Part shown: in pieces, positions 35,643-44,531 of the stretch
How positions within the stretch are numbered: the stretch's first letter is position 1
Layout of the letters: each line of letters begins with the position of its first letter
From: JAFDVL01 sp031409955
Lineage (GTDB): Bacteria; Acidobacteriota; Blastocatellia; RBC074
Length of the DNA stretch: 64,000 nt
Assembly (NCBI GenBank): GCA_031409955.1
Contig: JANNYF010000158.1
Span: forward strand, 6,820-70,819
Reading direction: 5' to 3'
Made by a program: the position numbers and the translations under genes
Notes under the pieces: generated by a model
What the model was told of the DNA's origin: nothing
The model's input: only the letters and a program-made list of their open reading frames with translations
The model's database searches: none

Positions 35643-36092
35643 TTACGCCGATTCATCATTGGCAGAAGCGATTTTTTCTGCGTCAATCGTTTCTTCTGAA
35701 GGTTGATTTAATAAGTTTGCCTGCGTTGTTGATGCTGGATTATGCGCCAGAATAATTTCCCGAATTTCCTGGGCTGCAATGTCGGATTGTTCGGATTTTG
35801 AATAAATCGTCACCAAAACAATATCGTCGTTTTCGGTACGGTGGTAGATGATCCGATAACCGCCACTTTTACCTTTGTTGTTGTCTGAAATTTTTACGCG
35901 TACTTTGTATACTTCGTATTGGACTCCGGGAACTTGATCGCCTGGCGTTTGCCCTTGCCCTAAAGCAGTGAAAAGCGGTTCGAGATCGTTTTTTATGCGC
36001 CGATATTTTTTGGCGAGTTGGCGTGTATTACGTTTGAATTCTGGGGTAAATAGAAGCGCCGTCGTGGGTAACTGCTCAGACTCGCTTTTCAT
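35643..36092 (-). CDS. RelE/ParE-type toxin
   Basis: A 149-residue protein whose first ~110 residues are a RelE-type fold (FTPEFKRNTRQLAKKYRRIKND, then GYRIIYHRTENDDIVLVTIYSKSEQSDIAAQEI). It is probably an mRNA interferase working at the ribosome. The last ~40 residues are an unusual acidic/polar tail. It overlaps the upstream gene by 17 bases, as in toxin-antitoxin operons. Confidence 0.82.
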   Translation of the reverse strand: MKSESEQLPTTALLFTPEFKRNTRQLAKKYRRIKNDLEPLFTALGQGQTPGDQVPGVQYEVYKVRVKISDNNKGKSGGYRIIYHRTENDDIVLVTIYSKSEQSDIAAQEIREIILAHNPASTTQANLLNQPSEETIDAEKIASANDESA

Positions 36093-36297
36093 CTATGCCA
36101 TCCCATAACGTCGCTATTGGCGATAATTCACCGCGCTGAGCCTCAAGCCATCCTTGCTGGAAGCTATCGGCTGCGGTTTTCAATTCCAGGCTCTCTCGAA
36201 ACAGGCGCATCATTTGCAGAATATAGGGAAGATATTCTTCCGGGAATGCTTCTAGTTCAGCGATAGCCTGATTACGATAAATGGTTGAAATCGCCAT
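36076..36297 (-). CDS. Antitoxin of RelE-type pair
   Basis: A 73-residue acidic protein (MAISTIYRNQAIAELEAF...) with a helix EYLPYILQMMRLFRESLEL, as in the short antitoxins found before this RelE group. No DNA-binding motif is obvious. The start is ATG 36297; the longer frame from 36519 lies over the PQQ dehydrogenase gene. It overlaps the toxin gene by 17 bases. Confidence 0.7.
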   Translation of the reverse strand: MAISTIYRNQAIAELEAFPEEYLPYILQMMRLFRESLELKTAADSFQQGWLEAQRGELSPIATLWDGIDEKRV

Positions 36298-36305
36298 AAA
36301 ATTAG

Positions 36306-36319
36306 CTCTACCCGTAGAG
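36306..36319. promoter_or_regulatory. Candidate operator palindrome
   Basis: CTCTAC-CC-GTAGAG, a perfect 6-base-arm palindrome nine bases before the antitoxin ATG, in the expected place for self-repression by the toxin-antitoxin complex. Inference from position and symmetry only. Confidence 0.4.
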
Positions 36320-36365
36320 AAAGAAAAAATAAATGTGACGGGACATGATAAACAACGGGCGATTA

Positions 36366-38501
36366 TTACTTGGACTTTGCAGGTAAAGCAAACGCCACAT
36401 AACTTCCGCCGGAAGTCGAACCTTTGCCGCCACCCGCTGCAATCACAATGAACTGTCTTCCGTTGACTTGATATGTCGCAGGCGTCGCATTGCCAGCCGC
36501 TGGCAGCGTCGTTTCCCACAATAGCTTTCCGGTCAGTTTATCGAAGGCGCGAAACTTCTGGTCGTAATTCGTGGCACCGATAAAAAATAAGCCGTTCTTC
36601 GTGACAATCCCGCCGCCGTAATTTTCGCTGCCCGTGTTGCGCACACCTTGCGCGACTAACTGGGGATATTCGCCGAACGGAATTTGCCACTTGATGATGC
36701 CTTTGTTCAAGTCAATCGCATTCAGCGTCCCCCACGGCGGCGCAATCGCGGGATAGCCTTCGTGATCGAGGAATTTGTTGTAGCCATCGCTCGTGTATTT
36801 CAACTCCATCGGATTCGGCGTGTCCCGATGATCGTTGCCGGATTGCACGCTTTCGCCCGTGAGCAGGAATTGCGACAGCGCCGCCATTTCGCTGCGACTC
36901 AAATCGGGAAAGCCGGGCATCCGGCCCAAGCCGCTGCGAACTAGGCCGCGCAATTCGCTGTCGCTGAACTTCTTGCCAATATTGACGAGCGAAGGGAATT
37001 CCGGCGGCGTGCCGCTCAAATCTTTTTTGTGGCAGCTTGCGCAATTCGCTTCGTAAATCTGCTTACCGCTGACATTTGCCTGCAGCTTTGGCCTGTCCAC
37101 AATGCGCAAAATCCAAGCCATTTCGTTGGAGTTGACGTAATAGAATCCGGTCTCTGGATCGAACGCCGCCCCGCCCCATTCCCCCGCGCCATCGAAGCCG
37201 GGAAACACAATCGTGCCTTCTTTGCTGGGCGGTTCAAATTGCCCGTTGCTCTTGCTCGCGCGGAATTTTTCGAGTGCGAATTTACGCGCTTCGGGCGTGC
37301 GATTCGTCAGCAGTTCTTCGGTCAGCTTTTGTCGTGCGAACGGTGGCGGTGACGTGGGCAGCGTTTGTGTTTCGGCTAATTTTTCGCCGTCAATCGGACT
37401 CGCCGGGTAGTTTTTTTCTTCCAGCGGAAACAGCGACTTGCCTGTTTCGCGCTCGAACAAAAACACGTGACCGGACTTCGTCATTTGTGCGACGGCGTCA
37501 ATCGTTTTGCCGTTCCGTTTGATCGTGACGAGTTGCGGCGCAGACGGGAAGTCCCGATCCCAAACGTCGTGTTTGATGGACTGGAAATGCCATTTGCGCG
37601 TGCCAGTGTTGGCGTCGAGGCAGAGTAGCGTATTCGCAAACAAATTGTCGCCGTGCCGATTCGCGCCATAAAAATCAAAGGCCAGCGAACCCGTTGGCAC
37701 AAAGACCAAGCCGCGCTTTTGATCTACGACCATGCCCGGCCAGTTATTCGCGCCGCCCAGGTATTTCCACCCCTCCGGCGGATTCGTTTCGTAGCCGAAT
37801 TCGCCTGGATGCGGAATCGTGTGAAAGCTCCATTTTTGTTTACCTGTTCTGACATCAAACGCGCGAATGTCACCGGGCGCGGAGGGCAACGCTTCGCTGG
37901 TGAGGAAACCGACCATCAACAAATCTTTATAAATTACACCCGGCGTTGTGTTGCTGAGCGAAAGCCCTTTCGGATCGCGCCCCAAGCCTTCGCGCAAATC
38001 AATTTTGCCGCCGTCCCCAAAACCCGTGACTGGTTTTCCAGAAGCCGCGTCAATCGCAAACAGCCAATGTCGAAAGCCAAAGTAAATGCGCTTGTCGTTG
38101 CCGTCCGCCCAATAGGTCACGCCGCGATTGCGCATCTTGCCGAGCGCGCGATTGCCTTCGTTCGGATCAAAGCTCCATTGCAATTTGCCCGTCGCGGCAT
38201 TGAGCGCAATCACGCGCAGCTTCGGCGTCGTCGCGTACATCACGCCGTCTACGATGATCGGATTGCACTGGATTTCTGAGCCGTTGAATTGGTCGCCGGA
38301 ATCATACGTCCACGCGACTTGCAATTGGCTGATATTGCGCTTGTTGATTTGGTCGAGTGTCGTGTAGTGAATGTTTTCTGCGCCGCCGCCGAATTGCCGC
38401 CAGTCACGATATTGTTTTTGGGTTTGTGCAGCGGAGTGGTGGTATGCGAGCCAAGCGATCAATGCGACAAAGAGTGTAATAATTGTAAGTCGTTGTTTCA
38501 T
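36366..38501 (-). CDS. PQQ-dependent dehydrogenase with inserted cytochrome c domain
   Basis: A 711-residue periplasmic quinoprotein with signal peptide (ends HHSAAQ). PQQ-propeller repeats include LNAATGKLQWSFDPNEG, DVRTGKQKWSF and DKLTGKLLWET. A cytochrome c domain (about 478-550) with heme motif CASCH (487-491) and likely Met ligand M528 lies within the propeller sequence, not at an end. Such enzymes oxidise sugars or alcohols in the periplasm and pass electrons to the respiratory chain; closest in layout to membrane glucose dehydrogenase-like proteins. GGAG precedes the ATG at 38501. Confidence 0.88.
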   Translation of the reverse strand: MKQRLTIITLFVALIAWLAYHHSAAQTQKQYRDWRQFGGGAENIHYTTLDQINKRNISQLQVAWTYDSGDQFNGSEIQCNPIIVDGVMYATTPKLRVIALNAATGKLQWSFDPNEGNRALGKMRNRGVTYWADGNDKRIYFGFRHWLFAIDAASGKPVTGFGDGGKIDLREGLGRDPKGLSLSNTTPGVIYKDLLMVGFLTSEALPSAPGDIRAFDVRTGKQKWSFHTIPHPGEFGYETNPPEGWKYLGGANNWPGMVVDQKRGLVFVPTGSLAFDFYGANRHGDNLFANTLLCLDANTGTRKWHFQSIKHDVWDRDFPSAPQLVTIKRNGKTIDAVAQMTKSGHVFLFERETGKSLFPLEEKNYPASPIDGEKLAETQTLPTSPPPFARQKLTEELLTNRTPEARKFALEKFRASKSNGQFEPPSKEGTIVFPGFDGAGEWGGAAFDPETGFYYVNSNEMAWILRIVDRPKLQANVSGKQIYEANCASCHKKDLSGTPPEFPSLVNIGKKFSDSELRGLVRSGLGRMPGFPDLSRSEMAALSQFLLTGESVQSGNDHRDTPNPMELKYTSDGYNKFLDHEGYPAIAPPWGTLNAIDLNKGIIKWQIPFGEYPQLVAQGVRNTGSENYGGGIVTKNGLFFIGATNYDQKFRAFDKLTGKLLWETTLPAAGNATPATYQVNGRQFIVIAAGGGKGSTSGGSYVAFALPAKSK

Positions 38502-38542
38502 TGTCTTGCTCCGTAAAAAGAAAACTTTTTGGCACCACAATT

Positions 38543-38640
38543 GTTGCGCGAACTGTTAGTTTGCGTGGTTCCAATACCAAAGCTCTCGGTTTCACCAAAG
38601 GTCTCAGCAAACAACGACGCAAACTAACAGTTCGCGCAAC
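38543..38640. repeat. REP inverted pair, copies 16 and 17
   Basis: REP units at 38543-38565 and 38618-38640 facing each other over 52 bases, filling the gap between the tannase-family stop (38642) and the PQQ dehydrogenase leader. Same unit as the 5-13 kb copies, 25 kb away. Confidence 0.92.
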
Positions 38641-38641
38641 A

Positions 38642-40186
38642 TTATCTGCACGTAAAATTCGCCGCATCATCAATACTGCCGTTGCCCTTGTACTTGGCGA
38701 CTTGCGGATACGGACAGAGCGGGCGCGTGCGGTTTGTCTGCCCATTTACGATGCGCGCGGCGACGATGCTGTCCGGCGCGGCGCTTTGCTCAACCCATTT
38801 CATCAGCGGTGTGAGCTTGTCGAAGCTGCTGCAACCAACGCCGCCACCGCAATGAAACATGCCGGGAACCATAAACAGGCGGAAGAAATTCGGCGTGCCT
38901 GCGCCCATCTTTTCCAAGACGCTTTCGTAATAATCCACGCCCATCTGCGCATTCAACGCCGGATCAGCCCAGCCGAAATACATTAGCAATTTCCCGCTGC
39001 GTTTTTGGAACTGCGACAAATCGGGATCGGTCGCGTCCAGCACGTTGTGAATCCATTCCAGGCGCTGCGGGTCTTTGTCAAAATCAAAGTCCGCAAACTT
39101 AAAGTTCGGATTCTTGAAGGCCATGTGGCGGAAAAATGTTTCGGAAAACATCACGCCAATCGTTGGCTCCGCAGTTTCACGCATGATCCAATTGTCCCAA
39201 CCGCTGCGGCCATTGGGGCCAGCGATTTCTACGCCAACCGGCCAGCCGGGAAAAATGCGTTTGCCCTGACTCTTCACCTCGCCATAGATTTTTTCCAGCG
39301 TGCCGAGTTGCGCCGTCGTAAAGCAATCCGCCTTGTCTGTGCCTTCCGGGCATTGCGGCAAATCACACGACGGACAGAACTGACACTTGCGCGGATCATC
39401 AATCAGCCCATCTTTCAATCCGTCCTTTTCATCGCACTGCGCGTAGATTTTTTCGGCCAGCAACGACAGTTTGGCGTAAGGAATCGGAGCCGCCGCCAAT
39501 GCTTGCGCTATCTTGGTATTGCCGATCATCGTGCCGCTGAAATTCAACACAGGCGCGCCCGCGACGATGCCGTCGAAATCTTCGGGGAAGCGTTGCGCCA
39601 AGATCAAGGCTTGTCTGCCGCCGGTCGAGCAGCCTTCAAAATATGACCGTGTCGGCTTTGTGCCGAAATACGCTTCCGCAATTCGTTTGCCCGTCATCGC
39701 CGTGGTGTGGAGCGAACGAAACGCGTAATCCAACAGCTTCTGCCGATTGACCGCAAAGGTGCCGAGCGGTTCGGTCGCTGCGTCGTGTCCAGTGTTCGTG
39801 TCCGCGACAACAAAGCCACGCCGAATGGCGGTGTTGCGTTGTCCGATGCGGTTCGGTGCCTCCATCGCTTCGCCCGCGTAGCCGCCGTTGCCGAACATAT
39901 AAAAGCGGCGATTCCACGTCGCGGGCAAGTTCACTTCAAATTGAATTTCAGGTTGGATCAACCCTTTGACGCGACACCGTTCGGGTGCGTCCGCCGTGGC
40001 GGGAAGCAACGTCGCGGTTTCAATTGTGAATTCGTAGCCCGTCAGGCTGCGCAAGTCGGCGCAGGCACATTTCGGCTGCAGCGCGGTTTCGCCCGCAGGT
40101 GGGCTGAGCGGCGCGTTCTGTGCGTGTCCGATTCCAAGCAGCAGTGCAATCCCTGCGACAACTCTCAAGCAAGCAATTTTGTTCAT
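38642..40186 (-). CDS. Tannase/feruloyl esterase family protein
   Basis: A 514-residue exported hydrolase (signal peptide MNKIACLRVVAGIALLLGIG, ends HAQ). The nucleophile motif is CSTGG (S187, with C186 as in the family's disulfide-bridged site); the C-terminal part holds YFGWADP (acid) and VPGMFHCGGG (histidine and paired cysteine). Family enzymes cleave gallate or ferulate esters from plant polymers. GGAGGT precedes the ATG. Its place between xylulokinase and the PQQ dehydrogenase fits plant-polymer use. Confidence 0.9.
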   Translation of the reverse strand: MNKIACLRVVAGIALLLGIGHAQNAPLSPPAGETALQPKCACADLRSLTGYEFTIETATLLPATADAPERCRVKGLIQPEIQFEVNLPATWNRRFYMFGNGGYAGEAMEAPNRIGQRNTAIRRGFVVADTNTGHDAATEPLGTFAVNRQKLLDYAFRSLHTTAMTGKRIAEAYFGTKPTRSYFEGCSTGGRQALILAQRFPEDFDGIVAGAPVLNFSGTMIGNTKIAQALAAAPIPYAKLSLLAEKIYAQCDEKDGLKDGLIDDPRKCQFCPSCDLPQCPEGTDKADCFTTAQLGTLEKIYGEVKSQGKRIFPGWPVGVEIAGPNGRSGWDNWIMRETAEPTIGVMFSETFFRHMAFKNPNFKFADFDFDKDPQRLEWIHNVLDATDPDLSQFQKRSGKLLMYFGWADPALNAQMGVDYYESVLEKMGAGTPNFFRLFMVPGMFHCGGGVGCSSFDKLTPLMKWVEQSAAPDSIVAARIVNGQTNRTRPLCPYPQVAKYKGNGSIDDAANFTCR

Positions 40187-40208
40187 GGGTTTTTGACCTC
40201 CGCTGTTG

Positions 40209-40296
40209 CTGATTCCTGATGCCCGATCCCTGCTTCCTGCTCACCAAAACTCTTCTTTTGTGGTCAGGAATCGGGCAGCGAGAATCAGGGATCAGG
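40209..40296. repeat. Intergenic hairpin, TGATTCCTGATGCCCGATCC word class
   Basis: Arms of about 36 bases (40209-40244 and 40260-40296) share words such as CTGATTC, GCCCGAT and CCCTG with a few mismatches. It fills the gap between xylB and the tannase-family gene. Confidence 0.7.
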
Positions 40297-40304
40297 TTAG
40301 AGAT

Positions 40305-41834
40305 TTACGGTTGTGCTATCAATTTGCGATGCTCGCTGAACGATGCACCCAGATCGTTTGCCAAGCGGTCGTGCAGCGTTTGCATCCTGGCATACAACGC
40401 GACGTTCGCGGCATTCGGTTTCGCGCGCGTCGTTTCATCCAATGCGAGATAGCGATCACATAATTCGGCAATACTGACGGGCGCGCCTTGTTGTTTGCGA
40501 TACGCCCATATCGCTTGAACTGCCGCGCCGACCGCTGCGCCTTCTTCGCTGACGGTGCAAACGACCTCGGCATTGAACACGTCGGCCATGATCTGTCGCC
40601 AAACTTTGCTTTTTGCGCCGCCACCCGTGGCGCGAATTTCTGTCGGCGTGATGCCCAATTCGCAGAAACGATTCAAGCCGTAATTCAAACCGAGCGTCGT
40701 GCCTTCCATCGCAGCGCGCGCGAAATGGGCGACGGTGAATGTTTGCTCGCGCAAGCCGAAATACACGCCCGTGCCGTCGGGAACATTTGGCGTGCGCTCG
40801 CCTTCAAAGAAGGGGATCAGCAGCAAGCCATCATTGCCTGCGGGCATGGATTCGGCAGCCTTTGATAATTCAGCGTGTGAAAGTTTGAAACGCTCGCGCA
40901 CCATCTTTGTGGCGACAGTGACATTCATCGTGCAAACCAGCGGCAGCCATTGACCCGTCGAATCGCAGAACGCTGCGACTTCGCCTTTCGGATCAATCAC
41001 GGGATGCGACGAGCAGGCGTAAATCGTGCCGGATGTCCCAAGCGAAACCGTGACGACACCCGCTTTCACATTGCCTGTGCCAATCGCGCCCATCATATTG
41101 TCGCCGCCGCCGGAACTGACGATGACGGCATTGCTGAGGCCGAATTCATTGGCTAAATCGGCGCGCAATGTGCCTGCGATGTCGTCCGCCTTGATGAGGC
41201 TCGGCAGCATTTCAGCAATGCGCGGATCAATCGTATCAATCGCGGCTTGCGACCATTGACGATTTTTCACGTCAAGCAACGCCGTGCCCGACGCGTCGCC
41301 GTGTTCCATCGTTTTGCGACCTGTGAGCCAGAAGTTGATGTAATCGTGCGGCAGCAAAATGGACGCGAGACGCGCGTAGTTTTCCGGCTCATGATGTTTG
41401 AGCCAGAGAATTTTGGATGCCGTGAAGCCCGCCGGAACGCCGTTGCCAACGGCTTCAATCGTTTTGTCGAGGCCGCCGAGGTTGCTGATGATTTCGTCGC
41501 ATTCGGCTGACGTCGCCGTATCGCACCAGAGCTTCGCGGGGCGAATCACTTGATCGTTGGCATCCAACGGCACAAAGCCGTGTTGTTGGCCCGAAACGCC
41601 GATCCCTTTCACCGCCGCCCTGTCAATATTGGCTTTCGACAAGGCTGCCTTGATCGTCGCCTTGACCGCCGCAATCCATTCGGACGGATGTTGTTCCTTG
41701 TGACCCGCAGGCAAGTCTGGAATCAACTTATACGAGGCAGAAGCCGATGCGATGACTGCGCCGGATTCTGCATCAAGCAGAATGGTTTTGGTGCTTTGCG
41801 TGCCGCTGTCAATGCCGATGAAATATTTGCTCAT
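40305..41834 (-). CDS. xylB: Xylulokinase
   Basis: A 509-residue FGGY-family sugar kinase. N-terminal phosphate site GIDSGTQSTKTILLD; substrate region QQHGFVPLDANDQVIRPAKLW with the conserved D; C-terminal ATP site RATGGGAKSKVWRQIMADVF. It phosphorylates D-xylulose to xylulose 5-phosphate. It fits a pathway in which a pentose or polyol is imported (ABC importer at 44-49 kb), oxidised by the zinc dehydrogenase (49031-50176) and phosphorylated here. Substrate within FGGY kinases is inferred from the XylB-like motifs. Confidence 0.9.
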   Translation of the reverse strand: MSKYFIGIDSGTQSTKTILLDAESGAVIASASASYKLIPDLPAGHKEQHPSEWIAAVKATIKAALSKANIDRAAVKGIGVSGQQHGFVPLDANDQVIRPAKLWCDTATSAECDEIISNLGGLDKTIEAVGNGVPAGFTASKILWLKHHEPENYARLASILLPHDYINFWLTGRKTMEHGDASGTALLDVKNRQWSQAAIDTIDPRIAEMLPSLIKADDIAGTLRADLANEFGLSNAVIVSSGGGDNMMGAIGTGNVKAGVVTVSLGTSGTIYACSSHPVIDPKGEVAAFCDSTGQWLPLVCTMNVTVATKMVRERFKLSHAELSKAAESMPAGNDGLLLIPFFEGERTPNVPDGTGVYFGLREQTFTVAHFARAAMEGTTLGLNYGLNRFCELGITPTEIRATGGGAKSKVWRQIMADVFNAEVVCTVSEEGAAVGAAVQAIWAYRKQQGAPVSIAELCDRYLALDETTRAKPNAANVALYARMQTLHDRLANDLGASFSEHRKLIAQP

Positions 41835-41856
41835 AGAGAATGGGAAAGAAGAAATT

Positions 41857-41975
41857 CACCACGGAGCGCACGGGGAACACGGAGTTTTTTTGACAGGATT
41901 GACAAGATTGGATTGATCCTGTTCATCTTGTCAATCTTGTCTGATTTTCTCTGTGTGCTCCGTGCGCTCCGTGGT
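41857..41975. repeat. Nested hairpin, CACGGAG class
   Basis: Outer arms 41857-41884 and 41949-41975 (CACCACGGAGCGCACGG and complement); inner arms GACAAGATTG (41901-41910) and CAATCTTGTC (41932-41941). It lies between the radical SAM stop and the xylB start, so it is also part of the xylB leader. Confidence 0.85.
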
Positions 41976-41995
41976 TTCATTCCGATCATTTCTGC

Positions 41996-42967
41996 TCAGC
42001 CAGCAACTTTTTTATAGCTTTGCCCGACGCGATCAGAGGCGTTGTAAAGCGTTCGCAACGGAACTGCGCCAAATAATTTGTAATCACCAATCGCGGTCAA
42101 CCCGGCAGAAGCGACGCAACCGCACTGCGAACAGTCGGGATCGCCGCCAAATTGACAGGGTGAAATTTTACTTTTCAAATCCGCCGTCAGGTTTAAAGTC
42201 GTGCGCGAAAAAATGCACTCGTCAGGATTGGAAGGAGGATTTCTGTAGCCGTCCAATGTCATATCGTGCAAATCCAGTTTGGGAAACTTGGCGCGTAACA
42301 CGGCGAGTTCATCCAGCAGCCGCAGCTTGGTTGCGCGGTCGAGAATTTCAATGTCCGTCGCTCCTTTTTGCGGCGTGAACAGACTGAACCACACGCGTTT
42401 GACTTCTGATTTCGCCGACCAGAACGCGAGAAACTCTGCCAGGTAGCCCGCCCGTTTGGCGATCTGACTGGTAATCGTGCAATGCACCGTGATCTGATGC
42501 CCCACGATGTTTTTCAGAATTTTATCGTAGGTGGCAGGTTTGCGCCGCTCATCGTGTTCCGGTTGCAAGCCATCAATCGAAACTACGAAATACAGTCCCG
42601 GAATCTGCGCCCATTCTTTCGGAATCTCGCGGACGGCACTGGTCACCAGTTGCGTAGTAATCCCCATCTTTCCGATTTCAGGGAGAATCGAATTCAACTC
42701 CCGAAACCGGACTAATGGCTCGCCGCCGACGATGGAAAGATGTAACGGGCGATGCTCACGAACCGTGCGCAAAACCGCTTCGACCAGGTCTTCGCCTTTA
42801 TGATCGGCGAGTGACCGCAGCGGCCCCAGATCGCCCAGATGTTCAGGTTCATACGCGTAACAACCCGGACACCGCAGCGGGCATTCCCGCGTGATTTCAA
42901 TCGAAAGAGACGGATAGTCTCCTTGCAAAATACGACCCCAAGCGCGAACTACATCGCTTTTTTTCAT
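41996..42967 (-). CDS. Radical SAM protein
   Basis: A 323-residue radical SAM enzyme. The cluster motif is C29-x3-C33-x2-C36 (ECPLRCPGCY); the SAM-binding GGEP motif (IVGGEPLVRF) follows. A C-terminal cysteine group (C-IFSR, ISPCQFGG, CSQCGC) looks like a SPASM-type site for extra clusters. Such enzymes often modify peptides, cofactors or sugars. AAGGAG precedes the ATG. The product is not clear; its location in a sugar locus is noted but may be accidental. Confidence 0.85.
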   Translation of the reverse strand: MKKSDVVRAWGRILQGDYPSLSIEITRECPLRCPGCYAYEPEHLGDLGPLRSLADHKGEDLVEAVLRTVREHRPLHLSIVGGEPLVRFRELNSILPEIGKMGITTQLVTSAVREIPKEWAQIPGLYFVVSIDGLQPEHDERRKPATYDKILKNIVGHQITVHCTITSQIAKRAGYLAEFLAFWSAKSEVKRVWFSLFTPQKGATDIEILDRATKLRLLDELAVLRAKFPKLDLHDMTLDGYRNPPSNPDECIFSRTTLNLTADLKSKISPCQFGGDPDCSQCGCVASAGLTAIGDYKLFGAVPLRTLYNASDRVGQSYKKVAG

Positions 42968-43063
42968 TCAATCTCCTTTGATTTATTCGGTACTTATAAA
43001 CTCATCAACTGGGATTGAAGTCAAGCCGTGCCTCCGCGCCCCAAGTGTCAGATTGGTTGCGCC

Positions 43064-43903
43064 TTAGCCCGCGACGCACGGATTGCGCAGCAGGCCTAAA
43101 CCTTCGATTTCGACTTCGTAAACATCGCCGTCTTTCAGCACAATCGGCGGTTTGCGGAAGATGCCGACGCCTTCGGGCGTGCCGGTAGCGATCACATCAC
43201 CCGGCTCCAGCGTAATGCCTTCGGTGATGAAGTTGATCAATTTCGGAAGCTTGAAGATTAACTTGCTGGTGCTGGACGATTGCATCGTGGTGCCATTCAA
43301 GCGGCCTTCGATTTTCAAATTGTGAACATCGGCGATTTCGTCTTTGGTTGTGATGAACGGGCCGATGGGGCAAAACGTATCCTGTCCTTTGCCGCGAATC
43401 CATTGCTTGTCGCCGAATTGCAAATCGCGCGCGCTCACGTCGTGCAAACAGGCATAGCCGAACACGTAATTCAGCGCGTCTTCTTCGCTGACTTGTTTCG
43501 CGCGCTTGCCAATGATGACCGCGAGTTCGGCTTCGTAGTCCACTTGATGCGCGTGCTTGGGCAGCACGATGTTGCCATTGTGCGCGTTGAGCGAATTCGG
43601 CAATTTCATAAACACCATCGGCGATTCGGGCAACGCCGCGCCTTGCTCCAAGGCGTGATCCAAATAGTTTTGCCCGATGGCGATGATTTGCCGGGGATAC
43701 ACGGCAGGTAAATATTCGACCGCATCCAGCGCATACGCCGTCTTGGCAGTGGCATCGCTCAAAGCTTTGGCAATTACGCCGAAGCGTTCGATGGCATCGT
43801 TCATGGTCGGAGCGATGTCGGTGACATCTACGATTACGTCGCCGCGCAAAATGCCGAGACGTGTTCCTTCTGTGTCTTTGGTTTTGAATTGTGCGAGTTT
43901 CAT
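43064..43903 (-). CDS. Fumarylacetoacetate hydrolase family protein
   Basis: A 279-residue FAH-superfamily enzyme. Typical N-terminal cap, then the fold with VDYEAELAVIIGKRAKQV (metal-binding glutamates) and GDVIATGTPEGVGIF, the family signature. Members hydrolyse acylpyruvates or dehydrate/hydrolyse 2-keto-3-deoxy sugar acids. In this sugar region a 2-keto-3-deoxy sugar acid is an attractive substrate, but this is inference. Confidence 0.9.
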   Translation of the reverse strand: MKLAQFKTKDTEGTRLGILRGDVIVDVTDIAPTMNDAIERFGVIAKALSDATAKTAYALDAVEYLPAVYPRQIIAIGQNYLDHALEQGAALPESPMVFMKLPNSLNAHNGNIVLPKHAHQVDYEAELAVIIGKRAKQVSEEDALNYVFGYACLHDVSARDLQFGDKQWIRGKGQDTFCPIGPFITTKDEIADVHNLKIEGRLNGTTMQSSSTSKLIFKLPKLINFITEGITLEPGDVIATGTPEGVGIFRKPPIVLKDGDVYEVEIEGLGLLRNPCVAG

Positions 43904-43930
43904 AATTTGAGTCGGAATAGCTGAAACGCG

Positions 43931-44212
43931 TTATGCGAATTCAGCCACATTAACAGTTCGTTGTCTCACGTATTTGGATTGATTCTTGAGGATTTCTTCG
44001 AGCATTTTGAGGACCTCACCCGTCAGGTAAGTTTGCCCGCAATTACTACAAGTCATCGTGGGAATGTCTTGGACGATAAGCATTTTCGCACCCCGTCCGA
44101 AGACATGGGGTTTGATAATTCTGCGAGCTGTTTGTTCGCCGCAAAACGAACAAACCTGAGCGTGCTCGGCGGTATTGTTTGCACGAGCTTTTTTAGGTAC
44201 TGCTTTGCCCAT
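43931..44212 (-). CDS. YgiT-type zinc finger protein, likely antitoxin
   Basis: A 93-residue protein with two CxxC pairs (CSFCGE and CSNCGQ, a zinc site as in the MqsA N-terminal domain) and a C-terminal helix (VLKMLEEILKNQ). It follows the DUF4258 gene and is most likely its antitoxin. Two starts are possible: ATG 44212, or TTG 44221, which overlaps the upstream stop; I list the ATG. Confidence 0.75.
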   Translation of the reverse strand: MGKAVPKKARANNTAEHAQVCSFCGEQTARRIIKPHVFGRGAKMLIVQDIPTMTCSNCGQTYLTGEVLKMLEEILKNQSKYVRQRTVNVAEFA

Positions 44213-44217
44213 AACTT

Positions 44218-44502
44218 TCAAAAGTGTCTGTAGACAGTAATAACGACAGTGTCATCATCGCGTCCGAGTTTAGCAACCGCTTCAATGGGGCTATCATCCG
44301 TTGCTGGGCCTTCAATCACATACTTCCATTCGTGCCAATCTTCGTCCCATTGTCGCTCATTGATCTCTCCGAACAAAATGCAATGCTCAAGGTCAGATGG
44401 TAAAAGTTCGTCATCGTACATTTCATCAACGGCGTGAAGTGTCAGCGTCATCTTTCCGCCCCTGACACGTTGCCGCATCTCAACCAGGACTTTCTTGAAC
44501 AT
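44218..44502 (-). CDS. DUF4258 protein, likely toxin
   Basis: A 94-residue DUF4258-type protein: LTLHAVDEMYDDELLPSDLEH, then a strand region EWKYVIEGPATDDSPIEAVAKLG and closing VVITVYRHF. The fold is predicted to be RelE-like, and with a YgiT-type zinc finger protein behind it the pair looks like a type II toxin-antitoxin system. It sits between the sugar permease and the FAH gene, unrelated to either in function. Confidence 0.8.
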   Translation of the reverse strand: MFKKVLVEMRQRVRGGKMTLTLHAVDEMYDDELLPSDLEHCILFGEINERQWDEDWHEWKYVIEGPATDDSPIEAVAKLGRDDDTVVITVYRHF

Positions 44503-44531
44503 TTGCTTTTTTGGAACAACAGGTGAGGAAG

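Noticed and set aside
34700..35755. Plus-strand open frame of 351 codons
   Set aside because: Antisense to the TonB-dependent receptor gene, which has clear signal peptide and barrel features.
36298..36519. 5' extension of the RelE-pair antitoxin to 147 residues
   Set aside because: The added part lies over the PQQ dehydrogenase gene and is cysteine/arginine-rich shadow sequence.
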